DNA of 64,000 nucleotides from Lolium rigidum (GCF_022539505.1 NC_061514.1:252018124-252082123); one strand, 5' to 3'. Counted from the stretch's first letter, positions 11,599-23,258 are shown. The notes: generated from the letters alone by a model not told the origin. A program made the numbers and translations.

Positions 11599-11621
11599 AT
11601 TAGTAGTACTGGTTGGAGGTG

Positions 11622-13329
11622 TGATGTCTACGGGAGCTTCTATTCTTGTAGAAAGTGTTGGGCCTCCAAGAGCAGAGGTTTGTAGAACAGCAGCAAGTTT
11701 CCCTTAAGTGGATCACCCAAGGTTTATCGAACTCAGGGAGGAAGAGGTCAAAGATATCCCTCTCATGCAACCCTGCAACCACAAAGCAAGAAGTCTCTTG
11801 TGTCCCCAACACACCTAATAGGTGCACTAGTTCGGCGAAGAGATAGTGAAATACGGGTGGTATAAATAAGTATGAGCAGATAGTAACGGCGCCGAGAAAA
11901 TAGCTTGCTGGCGTGTAGTTGATGGTGGTAATATGGTAGCGAGTAATAGCATGATAAAACGAGTAAACAAGCAGCGATAGCGATATTTAGGAACAAGGCC
12001 TAAGGATTAGACTTTCACTAGTGGACACTCTCAACTTTGATCACATAACGAGAATAGATAAATGCATACTCTACACTCTCTTGTTGGATGATGAACACAT
12101 TGCGTAGGATTACACGAACCCTCAATGCCGGAGTTAACAAGCTCCACAATTCAATGTTCATATTTAAATAACCTTAGAGTGCATGAAAGATCAACACGAC
12201 TAAACCAAGTACTAACACGGCATGCACCTCTGTCACCTTCACGCTATGTAGGAGGAATAGATCACATCAATACCATCATAGCAATAGTTAACTTCATAAT
12301 CTACAAGAGATCACAATCATAGCCTACGCCAAGTACTAACACGGATGCACACACTTGTCACCATTACACCGTGCGGGAGGAATAAAACTACTTTAATAAC
12401 ATCACTAGAGTAGCACATAGATAAATTGTGATACAAAACACATTGCAATCATAAAGAGATATAAATAAGCACTTCACTACGCCATTCAACGGTGAATAAG
12501 TATTCGTGAAATATAGCCTAAGAGACCCACACGGTGCACACACTTGTCACCTTTACACACGTGGGACAAGGAGTCTCCGGAGATCACATAAGTAAAACTC
12601 ACTTGACTAGCATAATGACATCTAGATTACAAGCATCATCATATGAATCTCAATCATGTAAGGCAGCTCATGAGATTATTGTATTGAAGCACATAGGAGA
12701 GAGATTAACCACATAGCTACCGGTACAGCCCAGAGCCTCGATGGAGAACTACTCCCTCCTCATGGGAGACAGCAGCGTTGATGAAGATGGCGGTGGTTTC
12801 GATGGAGAAGCCTTCCAGGGGCACTTCCCCGTCCCGGCGGAGTGCCGGAACAGAGACTCCTGTCCCCCAGATCTTGGCTTCGCGATGGTGGTGGCTCTGG
12901 AAGGTTTCTCGTACCGTGGCTTTTTCCGTATCGTGGTTTTAGGTCGAGGACCCTTAAATAGGCGAAGAGGCGGCGTCAGAGGGTCGAAGAGGCGGCGACA
13001 CCATAGGGTGGCGCGGGCCACCCCCAGGCCGCGCCGACCTATGGTCCCGTGGGCCTGTGCCCCCTCTCTGGCGGTTCTCGGGTGTTCTGGATGCTTCCGG
13101 GCAAAATAGGATGTTGGGTCTTGATTTCGTCCGATTCCGAGAATATTTCCTTATTAGGATTTACGGAACCAAAAACGAGCAGAAAACGAGGCTGGCCCTT
13201 CGGCATCTCGTTAATAGGTTAGTTCCAGAAAATGCACGAATATGACATAAAGTGTGCATAAAACATGTAGATATCATCAATAATGTGGCATGGAACATAA
13301 TAAATTATCGATACGTCGGAGACGTATCA
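11622..13329 (-). repeat. 3' LTR of element C (1708 bp)
   Basis: Termini are TGATGTC and GACGTATCA, and the LTR is nearly identical to the one at 16788-18489 apart from scattered short differences, many at CAG or CTG. A recent insertion is likely, but the differences should not be used for dating until base-calling error is excluded. Confidence 0.92.
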
Positions 13330-15902
13330 GCATCCCCAAGCTTAGTTACTGCTCGTCCCGAGCGAGGTAAAACGATAACAAAGATAATTTACGAAGTGAC
13401 ATGCCATCATAACCTTGATCATACTATTTGTAAACATATGTAATGAATGCAGCGATCAAAACAATGGTAATGACATGAGTAAACAAGTGAATCATAAAGC
13501 AAATACTTTTCATGAATAGTACTTCAAGACAAGCATTAATAAGTCTTGCATAAGAGTTAACTCATAAAGCAATAAATCAAAGTAAAGGTATTGAAGCAAC
13601 ACAAAGGAAGATTAAGTTTCAGCGGTTGCTTTCAACTTGTAACATGTATATCTCATGGATAATTGTCAACATAGAGTAATATAACAAGTGCAATATGCAA
13701 GTATGTAGGAATCAATGCACAGTTCACACAAGTGTTTGCTTCTTGAGGTGGAGAGAGATAGGTGAACTGACTCAACATAAAAGTAAAGAGAATGGTCCTT
13801 CAAAGAGGAAAGCATCGATTGCTATATTTGTGCTAGAGCTTTTATTTTGAAAACATGAAACAATTTTGTCAACGGTAGTAATAAAGCATATGAGTTATGA
13901 AAATTATATCTTACAAGATGCAAGTCTCATGCATAGTATACTAATAGTGCCCGCACCTTGTCCTAATTAGCTTGGACTACCGGATCATTGCAATACACAT
14001 GTTTTAACCAAGTGTCACAATGGGGTACCTCCATGCCGCTCTGTACAAAGGTCTAAGGAGAAAGCTCGCATTTTGGATTTCTCGCTTTTGATTATTCTCA
14101 ACTTAGACATCCATACCGGGACAACATGGACAACGGATAATGGACTCCTCTTTAATGCATAAGCATGTGGCAACAATTATTATTCTCATATGAGATTGAG
14201 GATATATGTCCAAAACTGAAACTTCCACCATGAATCATGGCTTTAGTTAGCGGCCCAATGTTCTTCTCTAACAATATGCATGCTCCAACCATTAAGGTGG
14301 TAGATCTCTCTTACTTCGGACAAGACGGACATGCATAGCAACTCACATGATATTCAACAAAGAATAGTTGATGGCGTCCCCGAAACATGGTTATCGCACA
14401 ACAAGCAACTTAATAAGAGATAAAGTGCATAAGTACATATTCAATACCACAATAGTTTTTAAGCTATTTGTCCCATGAGCTATATATTGCAAAGGTGAAT
14501 GATGGAATTTTAAAGGTAGCACTCAAGCAATTTACTTTGGAATGGCGATAAATACCATGTAGTAGGTAGGTATGGTGGACACAAATGGCATAGTGGTTGG
14601 CTCAAGGATTTTGGATGCATGAGAAGTATTCCCTCTCGATACAAGGTTTAGGCTAGCAAGGTTATTTGAAACAAACACAAGGATGAACGGTGCAGCAAAA
14701 CTCACATAAAAGACATATTGTAAACATTATAAGACTCTACACCGTCTTCCTTGTTGTTCAAAACTCAATACTAGATATTATCTAGACTCTAGAGAAACCA
14801 AATTAGCAAGCTCTAAGTGTTTCTTCATTAATGGGTGCAAAGTATATGATGCAAGAGCTTAAACATGAGCACAACAATTGCCAAGTATCAAATTATCCAA
14901 GATATTTTAGAATCACTACATGTAGTATTTTCCAATTCCAACCATATAACAATTTAACGAAGAAGAAACTTCGCCATGAATACTATGAGTAGAGCCTAAG
15001 GACATACTTGTCCATATGCTACAACGGAGCGTGTCTCTCTCCCACAAAGTGAATGCTAGGATCCATTTTATTCAAATAAAACAAAAACAAAAACAAACCG
15101 ACGCTCCAAGCAAAGTGCATAAGATGTGACGGAATAAAAATATAGTTTCAGGGGAGGAACCTGATAATGTTGTCGATGAAGAAGGGGATGCGTTGGGAAT
15201 CCCCAAGCTTAGACGCTTGAGTCTTCTTAGAATATGCAGGGGTGAACCACCGGGGTATCCCCAAGCTTAGAGCTTTCACTCTTCTTGATCATAGTATATC
15301 ATCCTCCTCTCTTGACCCTTGAAAACTTCCTCCACACCAAACTCGAAACAACTCATTAGAGGGTTAGTGCACAATAAAAATTAACATGTTCAGAGGTGAC
15401 ACAATCATTCTTAACACTTCTGGACATTGCATAAAGCTACTGGACATTAATGGATCAAAGAAATTCATCCAACATAGCAAAAGAGGCAATGCGAAATAAA
15501 AGGCAGAATCTGTCAAAACAGAACAGAACGTAAAGATGGATTTTATTGAGGCACCAGAATTGCTCAAATGAAAATGCCCAAATTGAATGAAAGTTGCGTA
15601 CATATCTGAGGATCACTCACGTAAATTGGCATAATTTTCTGAGTTACCTACAGAGAATTAGTCCCAGATTCGTGACAGCAAAGAAATCTGTTTCTGCGCA
15701 GTAATCCAAATCTAGTATTCACTTTACTATCAAAGACTTTACTTGGCACAACAAAACACAAAACTAAGATAATGAGAGGTTGCTACAGTAGTAAAAAACT
15801 TCCAAGACACAAATATAAAATAAAGTACTGTAGCAAAATAAACACATGGGTTATCTCCCAAGAAGTTCTTTCTTTATAGCCATTAAGATGGGCTCAGCGG
15901 TT
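13330..15902 (-). other. Non-coding internal region of element C, with polypurine tract
   Basis: The minus strand of 13330-13345 reads CTAAGCTTGGGGATGC, the polypurine tract abutting the 3' LTR. The following 2.5 kb is AT-rich with no ORF above background. It is nearly identical to 48630-51150 in element F although the two elements carry different LTRs. I see no gene in it. Confidence 0.8.
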
Positions 15903-16627
15903 TTAATGATGCACTCGCAAGAAATAGTATTTGAAGCAAAAGAGAGCATCAAGAGGCAAATTCAAAACACATTTAAGTCTAACATGCTTCCTATGCATAG
16001 GAATCTTGTAAATAAACAAGTTCATGAAGAACAAAGTGACAAGCATAGGAAGATAAAACAAGTGTAGCTTCAAAAATTTCAGCACATAGAGAGGCATTTT
16101 AGTAACATGAAAATTTCTACAACCATATTTTCCTCTCTCATAATAACTTTCAGTAGTATCATGAGCAAACTCAACAATATAACTATCACATAAAGCATTC
16201 TTATCATGAGTCTCATGCATACAATTATTACTCTCCACATAGGCATAATCAATTTTATTAGTTGTAGTGGGAGCAAATTCAACAAAGTAGCTATCATTAT
16301 TATTCTCATCATCAAATATAGGAGGCATATTGTAATCATAATCAAATTTATCCTCCATAACAGGCGGTACTAAAAGACTACTATCATTATAATCATCATA
16401 AATAGGAGGCAAAGTATCATCAAAGTAAATTTTCTCCTCAATGCTTGGGGGACTAAAAAGATCATGCTCATCGAACCAGCTTCCCCAAGCTTAGAATTTT
16501 CCATATCATCGGCAACAATGGTGTTCAAAGCGTTCATACTAATATGTTCCATAGGTTTTTTAATTTTCGCATCAAACCATCCATGTCTTAAATCAGGAAA
16601 TAGAATAAGAAGCTCATTGTTGTCCAT
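15903..16627 (-). pseudogene. Leader ORF, third copy, frameshifted
   Basis: The N-terminal part (16627 down to about 16470) begins MDNNELLILF and the C-terminal part (16412 down to 15903) continues in another frame, so one indel near 16465-16480 breaks it. Compared with copy B it has one more acidic MPP-type block, giving three block numbers in three copies. The hydrophobic C-terminus is retained. The break lies by a CCAG motif and could be a sequence error. Confidence 0.5.
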
Positions 16628-16760
16628 TATGCCAAACTAGTGTAAACAAGAAACAAAAAGATGCAATTGCGGGATCTAAAGGAAATAGCTTCGAGTACTT
16701 ACAACGGCGAAAATAGCTTAGTAGCCGAGATCCGGAGTGTGAGTACCTTTTACCTTTCCT

Positions 16761-16776
16761 CCCCGGCAACGGCGCC
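16761..16776 (-). other. Primer-binding site of element C, tRNA-Asp type
   Basis: The plus strand reads CCCCGGCAACGGCGCC followed by A, the 3' end of tRNA-Asp, eleven bases from the LTR start at 16788. Confidence 0.88.
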
Positions 16777-16787
16777 AGAAAATAGCT

Positions 16788-18489
16788 TGATGTCTACGGG
16801 AGCTTCTATTCTTGTAGACAGTGTTGGGCCTCCAAGAGCGAGAGGTTTGTAGAACAGCGAGCAAGTTTCCCTTAAGTGGATCACCCAAGGTTTATCGAAC
16901 TCGGGGAGGAAGAGGTCAAAGATATCCCTCTCATGCAACCCTGCAACCACAAAGCAAGAAGTCTCTTGTGTCCCCAACACACCTAATAGGTGCACTAGTT
17001 CGGCGAAGAGATAGTGAAATACGAGGTGGTATAAATAAGTATGAGCGATAGTAACGGCGCCGAGAAAATAGCTTGTCTGGCGTGTAGTTGATGGTGGTAA
17101 TATGGTAGCAGTAGTAACGCGATAAAACGGTAAACAAGCAGCGATAGCGATATTTAGGAACAAGGCCTAGGGATTAGACTTTCACTAGTGGACACTCTCA
17201 ACTTTGATCACATAACAGAATAGATAAATGCATACTCTACACTCTCTTGTTGGATGATGAACACATTGCGTAGGATTACACGAACCCTCAATGCCGGAGT
17301 TAACAAGCTCCACAATTCAATGTTCATATTTAAATAACCTTAGAGTGCATGAAAGATCAACACGACTAAACCAAGTACTAACATAGCATGCACCTTGTCA
17401 CCTTCACGCTATGTAGGAGGAATAGATCACATCAATACCATCATAGCAATAGTTAACTTCATAATCTACAAGAGATCACAATCATAGCCTACGCCAAGTA
17501 CTAACACGGATGCACACACTGTCACCATTACACCGTGCAGGAGGAATAAAACTACTTTAATAACATCACTAGAGTAGCACATAGATTGTGATACAAAACA
17601 CATTGCAATCATAAAGAGATATAAATAAGCACTTCACTACGCCATTCAACAGTGAATAATTATTCTGTGAAATATAGCCTAAGAGACCCACACGGTGCAC
17701 ACACTTGTCACCTTTACACACGTGGGACAAGGAGTCTCCGGAGATCACATAAGTAAAACTCACTTGACTAGCATAATGACATCTAGATTACAAGCATCAT
17801 CATATGAATCTCAATCATGTAAGGCAGCTCATGAGATTATTGTATTGAAGCACATAGGAGAGAGATTAACCACATAGCTACCGGTACAGCCCCGAGCCTC
17901 GATGGAGAACTACTCCCTCCTCATGGGAGACGAGCAACGTTGATGAAGATGGCGGTGGTGTCGATGGAGAAGCCTTCCGGGGGCACTTCCCCGTCCCGGC
18001 GGAGTGCCGGAACAGAGACTCCTGTCCCCCAGATCTTGGCTTCGCGATGGCGGCGGCTCTGGAAGGTTTCTCGTACCGTGGCTTTTTCCGTATCATGGTT
18101 TTAGGTCGAGGACCCTTAAATAGGCGAAGAGGCGGCGTCAGAGGGTCGAAGAGGCGGCGACACCATAGGTGGCACGGGCCACCCCCAGGCCGCGCTGGCC
18201 TATGGTCCCGTGGGCCTGTGCCCCCTCTCTGGCGGTTCTCGGGTGTTCTGGATGCTTCCGGGCAAAATAGGATGCTGGGTCTTGATTTCGTCCGATTCCG
18301 AGAATATTTCCTTACTAGGATTTCTGGAACCAAAAACAGCGAAAACGAGAGCTGGCCCTTCGGCATCTCGTTAATAGGTTAGTTCCAGAAAATGCACGAA
18401 TATGACATAAAGTGTGCATAAAACATGTAGATATCATCAATAATGTGGCATGGAACATAAGAAATTATCGATACGTCGGAGACGTATCA
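16788..18489 (-). repeat. 5' LTR of element C (1702 bp)
   Basis: Termini are TGATGTC and GACGTATCA. This LTR would drive transcription towards lower coordinates. It contains an internal second copy of the primer-site-proximal motif at 17053-17075. Confidence 0.92.
18116..18122 (-). promoter_or_regulatory. Candidate TATA box of the element C LTR
   Basis: The minus strand reads CCTATTTAAGGG between GC-rich blocks, a plausible TATA box. It is conserved in the left LTR near 12953-12962 (CCCTTAAATA on the plus strand). Confidence 0.5.
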
Positions 18490-18494
18490 AGGTG

Positions 18495-20026
18495 GAAGAA
18501 CATAAGTGAAATTTACTGTATGCCAAAGAAGTTTAGCAAAAGGACACTCGAAGAATAGGTGTTGAATAGTCTCCTCTTCTCCATAGAAAACACATTTCGT
18601 GCACCCACTCCACTGTCGGTTGACTAAATTATCCTTGGTTAACAGAACCTTATTGCTCAAAAACCACATGAATATCTTTATTTTGAGGGGAATTTTCACC
18701 TTCCAAAGATACTTTCTTAAAAAAGGGGTATGATCACTCATAATATCCTCATACATAGACTTCACTGTAAACAAACCAGTAGGTGTGAGATTCCATACAA
18801 AACGGTCACTCTCTTCATTCACGTTTACGCTCATCAATTTGCGACACAGTTGTAACCAGGAAGTCCATTTGTTACCATTCAATACCCGTCGGAATCCAAT
18901 ACTCAGAGGAGTTTGGGCTAACACATGAGCTACTGTTACATTTTTATGATGAACAATATTATATAAGGACGGATATTGCTGAGCTAAAGACATATTTCCC
19001 AACCATATATCTTCCCAGAAACGTGTACCCGTCCCGCTTCCAACTTTAAAATGTCCTCAAGAAAGAAAATCTTCCTTAACTCCCATCAACCCCTTCCAAA
19101 AGGGAGAATCAGTAGGCTTAGCATGTACCTCAGCTAAGGTCTTTTGTCTTAAGTATTTGGCTTGTAGCAATTCTTGCCACACCCCGTCCTCATTCAGAAG
19201 TTTAAACAACCACTTGCTCAATAAACATCTGTTTTTGATTTCGAGAACCTCAATACCTAAGCCCCCTTGATTCTTAGGCCGACATTCAATATTCCATTTG
19301 GTAAGCCTATATTTCTTTTTCTGTTCATCAGACTGCCAAAAGAATCTAGATCTGTAGAAGTGCAAACGTTTCCTTACCCCCACATGTATTTGTAGGAAAG
19401 ACAACATAAACATCGGTAAGCTAGTTCATACTGACTTGATAAGGACTAACCTATCACCATAGGATAGTAATTTCCATTTCCAGCATCCCAATTTGCTCTC
19501 AAATCGGGTTTCTACCGGATACCAATCAGAATTTTTGAGCTTCCTATAGTGGATAGGAATCCCCAAGTATCTAAAGGGGAGTTCACCAGCGTCACATCCA
19601 AAGATCTGTCTATACTGATCCTCCTCCTCCTTGGCTTTTCCAAAACAGAAGATCTCACTCTTATGGAAATTTTTTTTTCGCCCCGAAAGCTCTTCAAAAA
19701 GACATAAAATTAACTTCATATTAACCGCTTTTCGTAAATCATGTTCTAAGAATAGAATCGTGTCATCAGCATATTGTAGTATAGATATACCGCCCTCAAC
19801 AAGATGAGGAATAAGTCCTCCCACTTGACCATCCTCTTTAGCACGTGCAATTAAGATAGCAAGCATGCCAACTAAAATATTTAATAGCATTGGTGACAGA
19901 GGATCTCCTTGACGCAACCCTTTTCTCATCTGAAAGTAATGACCAATGTCATCATTAACCTTGACACCTACACTCCCTCCTTGAACAAACGGCCTGGTAT
20001 AAATACCCTGTACTGCTCGTTGAAGT
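18495..20026 (-). pseudogene. LINE 1 ORF2: reverse transcriptase and zinc-binding domain, broken
   Basis: Minus-strand segments in order are: 20026-19426 with the motifs GLRQGDPLSP and YADDT (the RT active site) and the GIPIHYRKL region; 19413-19057 with the thumb/connection region (RFFWQ, NQGGLGIEVLE); and 19002-18495 with the zf-RVT domain (WKVKIPLKIKIFMWF, then a C-x-x-C and HLFFECPFAK zinc-binding pattern). They lie in different frames with stops between them, so the ORF is inactive. The N-terminal endonuclease is missing. Non-LTR elements use this protein for target-primed reverse transcription. Confidence 0.88.
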
Positions 20027-20027
20027 C

Positions 20028-20171
20028 AGTGTGCGAGTTTCAGTTTGAGCTGAAGGAAATATAGCTGTATGTGCAGCAAGGGCGTTCGTCGCCAGAAAAT
20101 CATATTGTCTCCTTGATTCTTCTTCCACCTCCTTCCGTGAGAGCGAGAGCTAGCTAGTGCCAGCAACTACA
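20028..20171 (+). repeat. Tentative right part of the Copia LTR
   Basis: Sequence between the 5' truncation point of LINE 1 and a possible LTR end at AGCAACTACA. It is assigned only because the LINE must sit in pre-existing DNA and a CA end of the right kind is present. The exact end is uncertain. Confidence 0.35.
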
Positions 20172-20484
20172 CGTGCAAGAAAGTTGTACACGTGTTTAAC
20201 TGAGTCCTTTCCCAGAAAAAAAAGATACAACTTCTATACGTTAGGAACTCGACAAAATATGTAAACAGAAGTCACACAGTCTATAATAAATTCTTATTTT
20301 CATTGGACTCTATGGGTGCAAACTTTTATTTTTTACGGTAGCCAATCTACAATGTTTTTTTACATTCAATACCACAAATATTCATAGTAGTAATAAACAG
20401 TACATGGAATACATACATGAACTTACTCTAACGATTACAAAATAAAGTCGAAAGATAGTAATAAATCTTCGAGGTCTTTGCTTG
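20172..20484. other. Unassigned AT-rich sequence
   Basis: No ORF, repeat boundary or RNA gene could be recognised in these 313 bases. Confidence 0.5.
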
Positions 20485-21081
20485 TGACGGTAAAGCACAC
20501 GTCCGTTGGGAACCCCAAGAGGAAGGTATGATGAGTACGACAGCGAGTTTTCCCTCAGTAAGAATCCAAGGTTATCGAACCAGTAGGAGATGAAGATCAC
20601 GTGAAGGTTGTTGGTGAAGGAGTGTAGTGCGGCGCAACACCAGGGATTCCGGTGCCAACATGGAACCTGCACAACACAATCAAACTACTTTGCCCCAACT
20701 TAACAGTGAGGGTGTCAATCTCACCGGCTTGCTGAAAACAAAGGATTAAACGTATGGTGTGGAAAATTATGTTTGCTTGCAGAAAACAAAAGAGAACAAT
20801 GATTGCAGTAGGTTGTATTTCAGATGTAAAAGAATGTACCGGGGTCCACAGTTTACTAGTGGTGTCTCTCTAATAAGATAAATAACATGTTGGGTAAACA
20901 AATTACAGTTGGGCAATTGACAAATAGAGAGATCATAACAATGCACATACATATCATGATGACTACTATGAGATTTACTTAGGGCATTACGACAAGAACA
21001 TAGACCGCCATCCAGCATGCATATATGCCTAAAAAGTCCACCTTCGGGTTAGCATCCGCACCCCTTCCAGTACTAAGTTGC
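20485..21081 (-). repeat. Diverged LTR fragment of the element F family, truncated at the F-box relic
   Basis: From TGACGG at 20485 the sequence follows the first 600 bases of the LTR at 47029-48629 (shared CACGTCCGTTGGGAACCCC, the TGCGGCGCAACACC block, and GACCGCCATCCA). It is clearly more diverged than the two LTRs of element F, so it is older. It stops abruptly after AAGTTGC at 21081, where F-box coding sequence begins. No primer site or target duplication is seen. Confidence 0.8.
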
Positions 21082-23214
21082 AACGGTGGCACCACCTCTG
21101 GCGCTCCGTCCCACTTAACCTCCTCGTCGACGACAACGACCTCATCAGCCGCCTCCCCGACCAGATTCTCCACATCATCATCTCCCACCTGCCCACTATA
21201 TCCGCTGTAAGCACAACCTTGGTCTCCAAACGGTGGCGCCACCTCTGGCACTCCGTCCCACTTAACCTCGAGATCGATGACCAACTCGCCAAGCAAAACC
21301 ACAAACGCATCGCCGCGGTCTCCAGTATCCTCGCCGCTCACCCTGGCCCCGCCAGAAGCGTATCAATTGACCCCTTCAGAAGCACTTGCAAGGTCGACAC
21401 CACGCTCGACAGCTGGTTCCGGTCCAGCACCCTATCTTGCATCGAGAACCTCAGATTCGATGGTGGAACAGTGATGCGCTCGTTCCCGATGTCCGCGCTC
21501 CGCTGCGCGCCCACGCTGCGCATTGTCAGCATTTGTACTTGCTATTTTCCCGAGATTTATGCCAACTCCATGCTTCTTTTCCCCCAACTCAAGAAGCTCA
21601 TGCTCTATGACGTCTACATCTGTAAGGCGGCGAACATCGACCGCCTATTCACCCGCTGTATTGTGCTCGATGCACTTCACCTTGAGGAGGTCCACGGGTT
21701 CACCCACCTCAACATTCACATGCCAAATCTTCGTACAATTAGTGTGGCTAGCTATTGGAAACGCAACACCACCGAACTTATTCAGTTACACACGGTGAAA
21801 ATTATGGATGCATCTTGCCTCAAGAGATTGGTCATATGTTTTCATGATGTTCCACTACTAATCCAGGTCGCCAACGCACCAAAGTTGATGGTGTTGGGCT
21901 TTGCGTCGTACCCTGGCTACCAACTTGTTATTAGACGCATAAACTTTTTGGTAGAACAGCCTTCTTCTTGTTGAATTAACTCACATTTTTGTTAGTTTTT
22001 TTGACATATGTACCATTGTCCTGTAGAGGATGATGCCCATAAGCTTGGAACATTCTCTGTGCACAGTGAAGAACTTGGTTCTCAAATCTGACGGCCCTCG
22101 TCTAGATCAACTACTTGCATTTCTTAGATGCTTTCCCTGCACGGAGAAGCTATATATCGAAGTAAATTCGTTGTTGTTAACTGTTTACCACTATGAGCAA
22201 AAAGTGTAGAGTTACATGGAGTTAACCCGTTATTAGCCTAGATCAGTTGAACAATATTTTGTACTAGAAGAACATCCACAATGGAGTTATATTATGTTGG
22301 TTCAAAACTAAACTTCTTGTCATACAATGTGTTGTATCTTGTGCATCTGCGAAGTTTCATATAGACACATGATAATATGTGATCTGTGTAAAAAAGAGAA
22401 GACATATGTAAAATAGTGTGACTTACTATTTACACATCATTTGTTCTTTTTTTGTGTAGATCACATATTATCATATTTTTGGATGAAACTTCACAGAAGA
22501 ACATGATAGAACACAATGTATGTCCAGACTTATAGTTTACATTTTTTTTAGAAACTTGGAGGTGTCAAAAGAAAAAAGGGGTGCACCCGCAACTAGTTGC
22601 GGATTGGAGTTTCCCATGTTGGTAACCTTTCGCCAACTTTACAATGACAATAACAGATGTAAAAAAGTGCATCTATCAAATTCGAACGTGTTAGGGGATT
22701 ATGTTGTTCCACGGCCCTCAATTAACTCATGATTCAACTCACCTGAGATATTCATTAGTTGACAGCTATGAAGTACTTCGTTATTGTACTGACTACTTAA
22801 TTTGACTTCTTTGCAGTTTTATAGAACCGGCGATAAGGTTCATGTGCTGCAAATTAGCCAGCCTGTCCCATTGAATGCCTTGATCTCCACGTCAAAGAAA
22901 TTTCGATTTCTGACTACCGAGGAAGGAGAAATGATGTTATTGTCTCCAGGTTCTTTATGCAGAACACTAGAATGCTCAAAGTAATGAATTTTGGTGTAAC
23001 AAATTATCACAACAAGATCTGGTGGGATACCCAGTTCAAGCGCCTAGACCTGAAGAACACCGCTTCTAGAGATGTTGATTTTCAGTTTGGATATTTACCA
23101 TCCTTAGATAAATTCAGCCCGGACGGTGTTCGTAGCTGGTTGATACATGACTTGTCAGTGGCTGATCCCTTTGCTAGAGAGATATATGCAAGATATGGGC
23201 CAATTTCTGCATAG
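21082..23214 (+). pseudogene. F-box/FBD/LRR gene relic, N-terminus missing
   Basis: Exon 1 (21082-21950) contains an F-box (DLISRLPDQILH to KRWRHLWHSVPL) and leucine-rich segments such as LFPQLKKLMLYDV. Exon 2 is 22027-22161 (MMPISLEHS to EKLYIE), with GT-AG borders in phase 0. Exon 3 holds the FBD-type region (CPIECLDLHVKE, RFFMQNTRMLKVMNFGV) and ends FAREIYARYG before a stop at 23214. F-box proteins recruit substrates to SCF ubiquitin ligases. No ATG precedes the F-box: the front is replaced by an LTR fragment. With the obvious exon 3 acceptor (22816) the frame breaks near 22855-22870; an acceptor at 22857 would restore it. Most likely a pseudogene. Confidence 0.85.
22321..22522. mobile_element. 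Hairpin MITE in intron 2 of the F-box relic
   Basis: The two halves are inverted copies: CATACAATGTG near 22321 pairs with CACAATGTATG at 22512-22522, and GAAGTTTCAT and GATAATATGTGATC recur inverted on the right arm, around a centre near 22415. A long imperfect hairpin of about 200 bp is the hallmark of a miniature inverted-repeat element. Superfamily and target duplication could not be settled. Confidence 0.65.
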
Positions 23215-23252
23215 TGCTACTTTAACTCCCCATATTTTGTACTGGTCTGAAC

Positions 23253-23258
23253 AATAAA
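23253..23258 (+). terminator. Candidate polyadenylation signal of the F-box relic
   Basis: AATAAA lies 39 bases after the stop codon of exon 3. The rest of 23215-23569 has no gene. Confidence 0.45.

Larger units (their letters stand above)
11622..18489 (-). mobile_element. Element C: complete non-autonomous Gypsy-type element (TSD AGGTG)
   Basis: Two closely similar LTRs (11622-13329 and 16788-18489) enclose about 3.5 kb. The 5-base duplication AGGTG at 11617-11621 and 18490-18494 is perfect. A polypurine tract lies next to the left LTR and a tRNA-Asp-type primer site next to the right LTR, so the element reads on the minus strand. The only ORF of note is the leader ORF; no gag, protease, RT or integrase is present. 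It is the reference copy for elements A and B and sits in LINE 1 ORF2. Confidence 0.95.
11149..20027 (-). mobile_element. LINE 1: 5'-truncated L1-type retrotransposon, split by element C
   Basis: The minus strand carries reverse-transcriptase and zinc-binding C-terminal domains (18495-20026), continued across element C by the C-terminal tail at 11272-11598. It ends in a short A tail, seen as seven T at 11149-11155 followed by CGAAATGGGG on the plus strand, the usual 3' end of grass LINEs. Endonuclease and the first RT motifs are missing, so it is 5'-truncated at about 20027, as is normal for LINEs. A clear target duplication was not found. Confidence 0.85.

Noticed and set aside
11149..20027. 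A precise target duplication for LINE 1
   Set aside because: GTGTGC occurs near both ends (11133 and 20031) but is too short and not placed exactly at the borders.
21078..21974. F-box ORF as a complete single-exon gene starting at 21078
   Set aside because: The codon at 21078 is TTG, not ATG, and it lies in LTR sequence. The frame also runs over a good donor at 21950 whose use joins exon 2 in phase.
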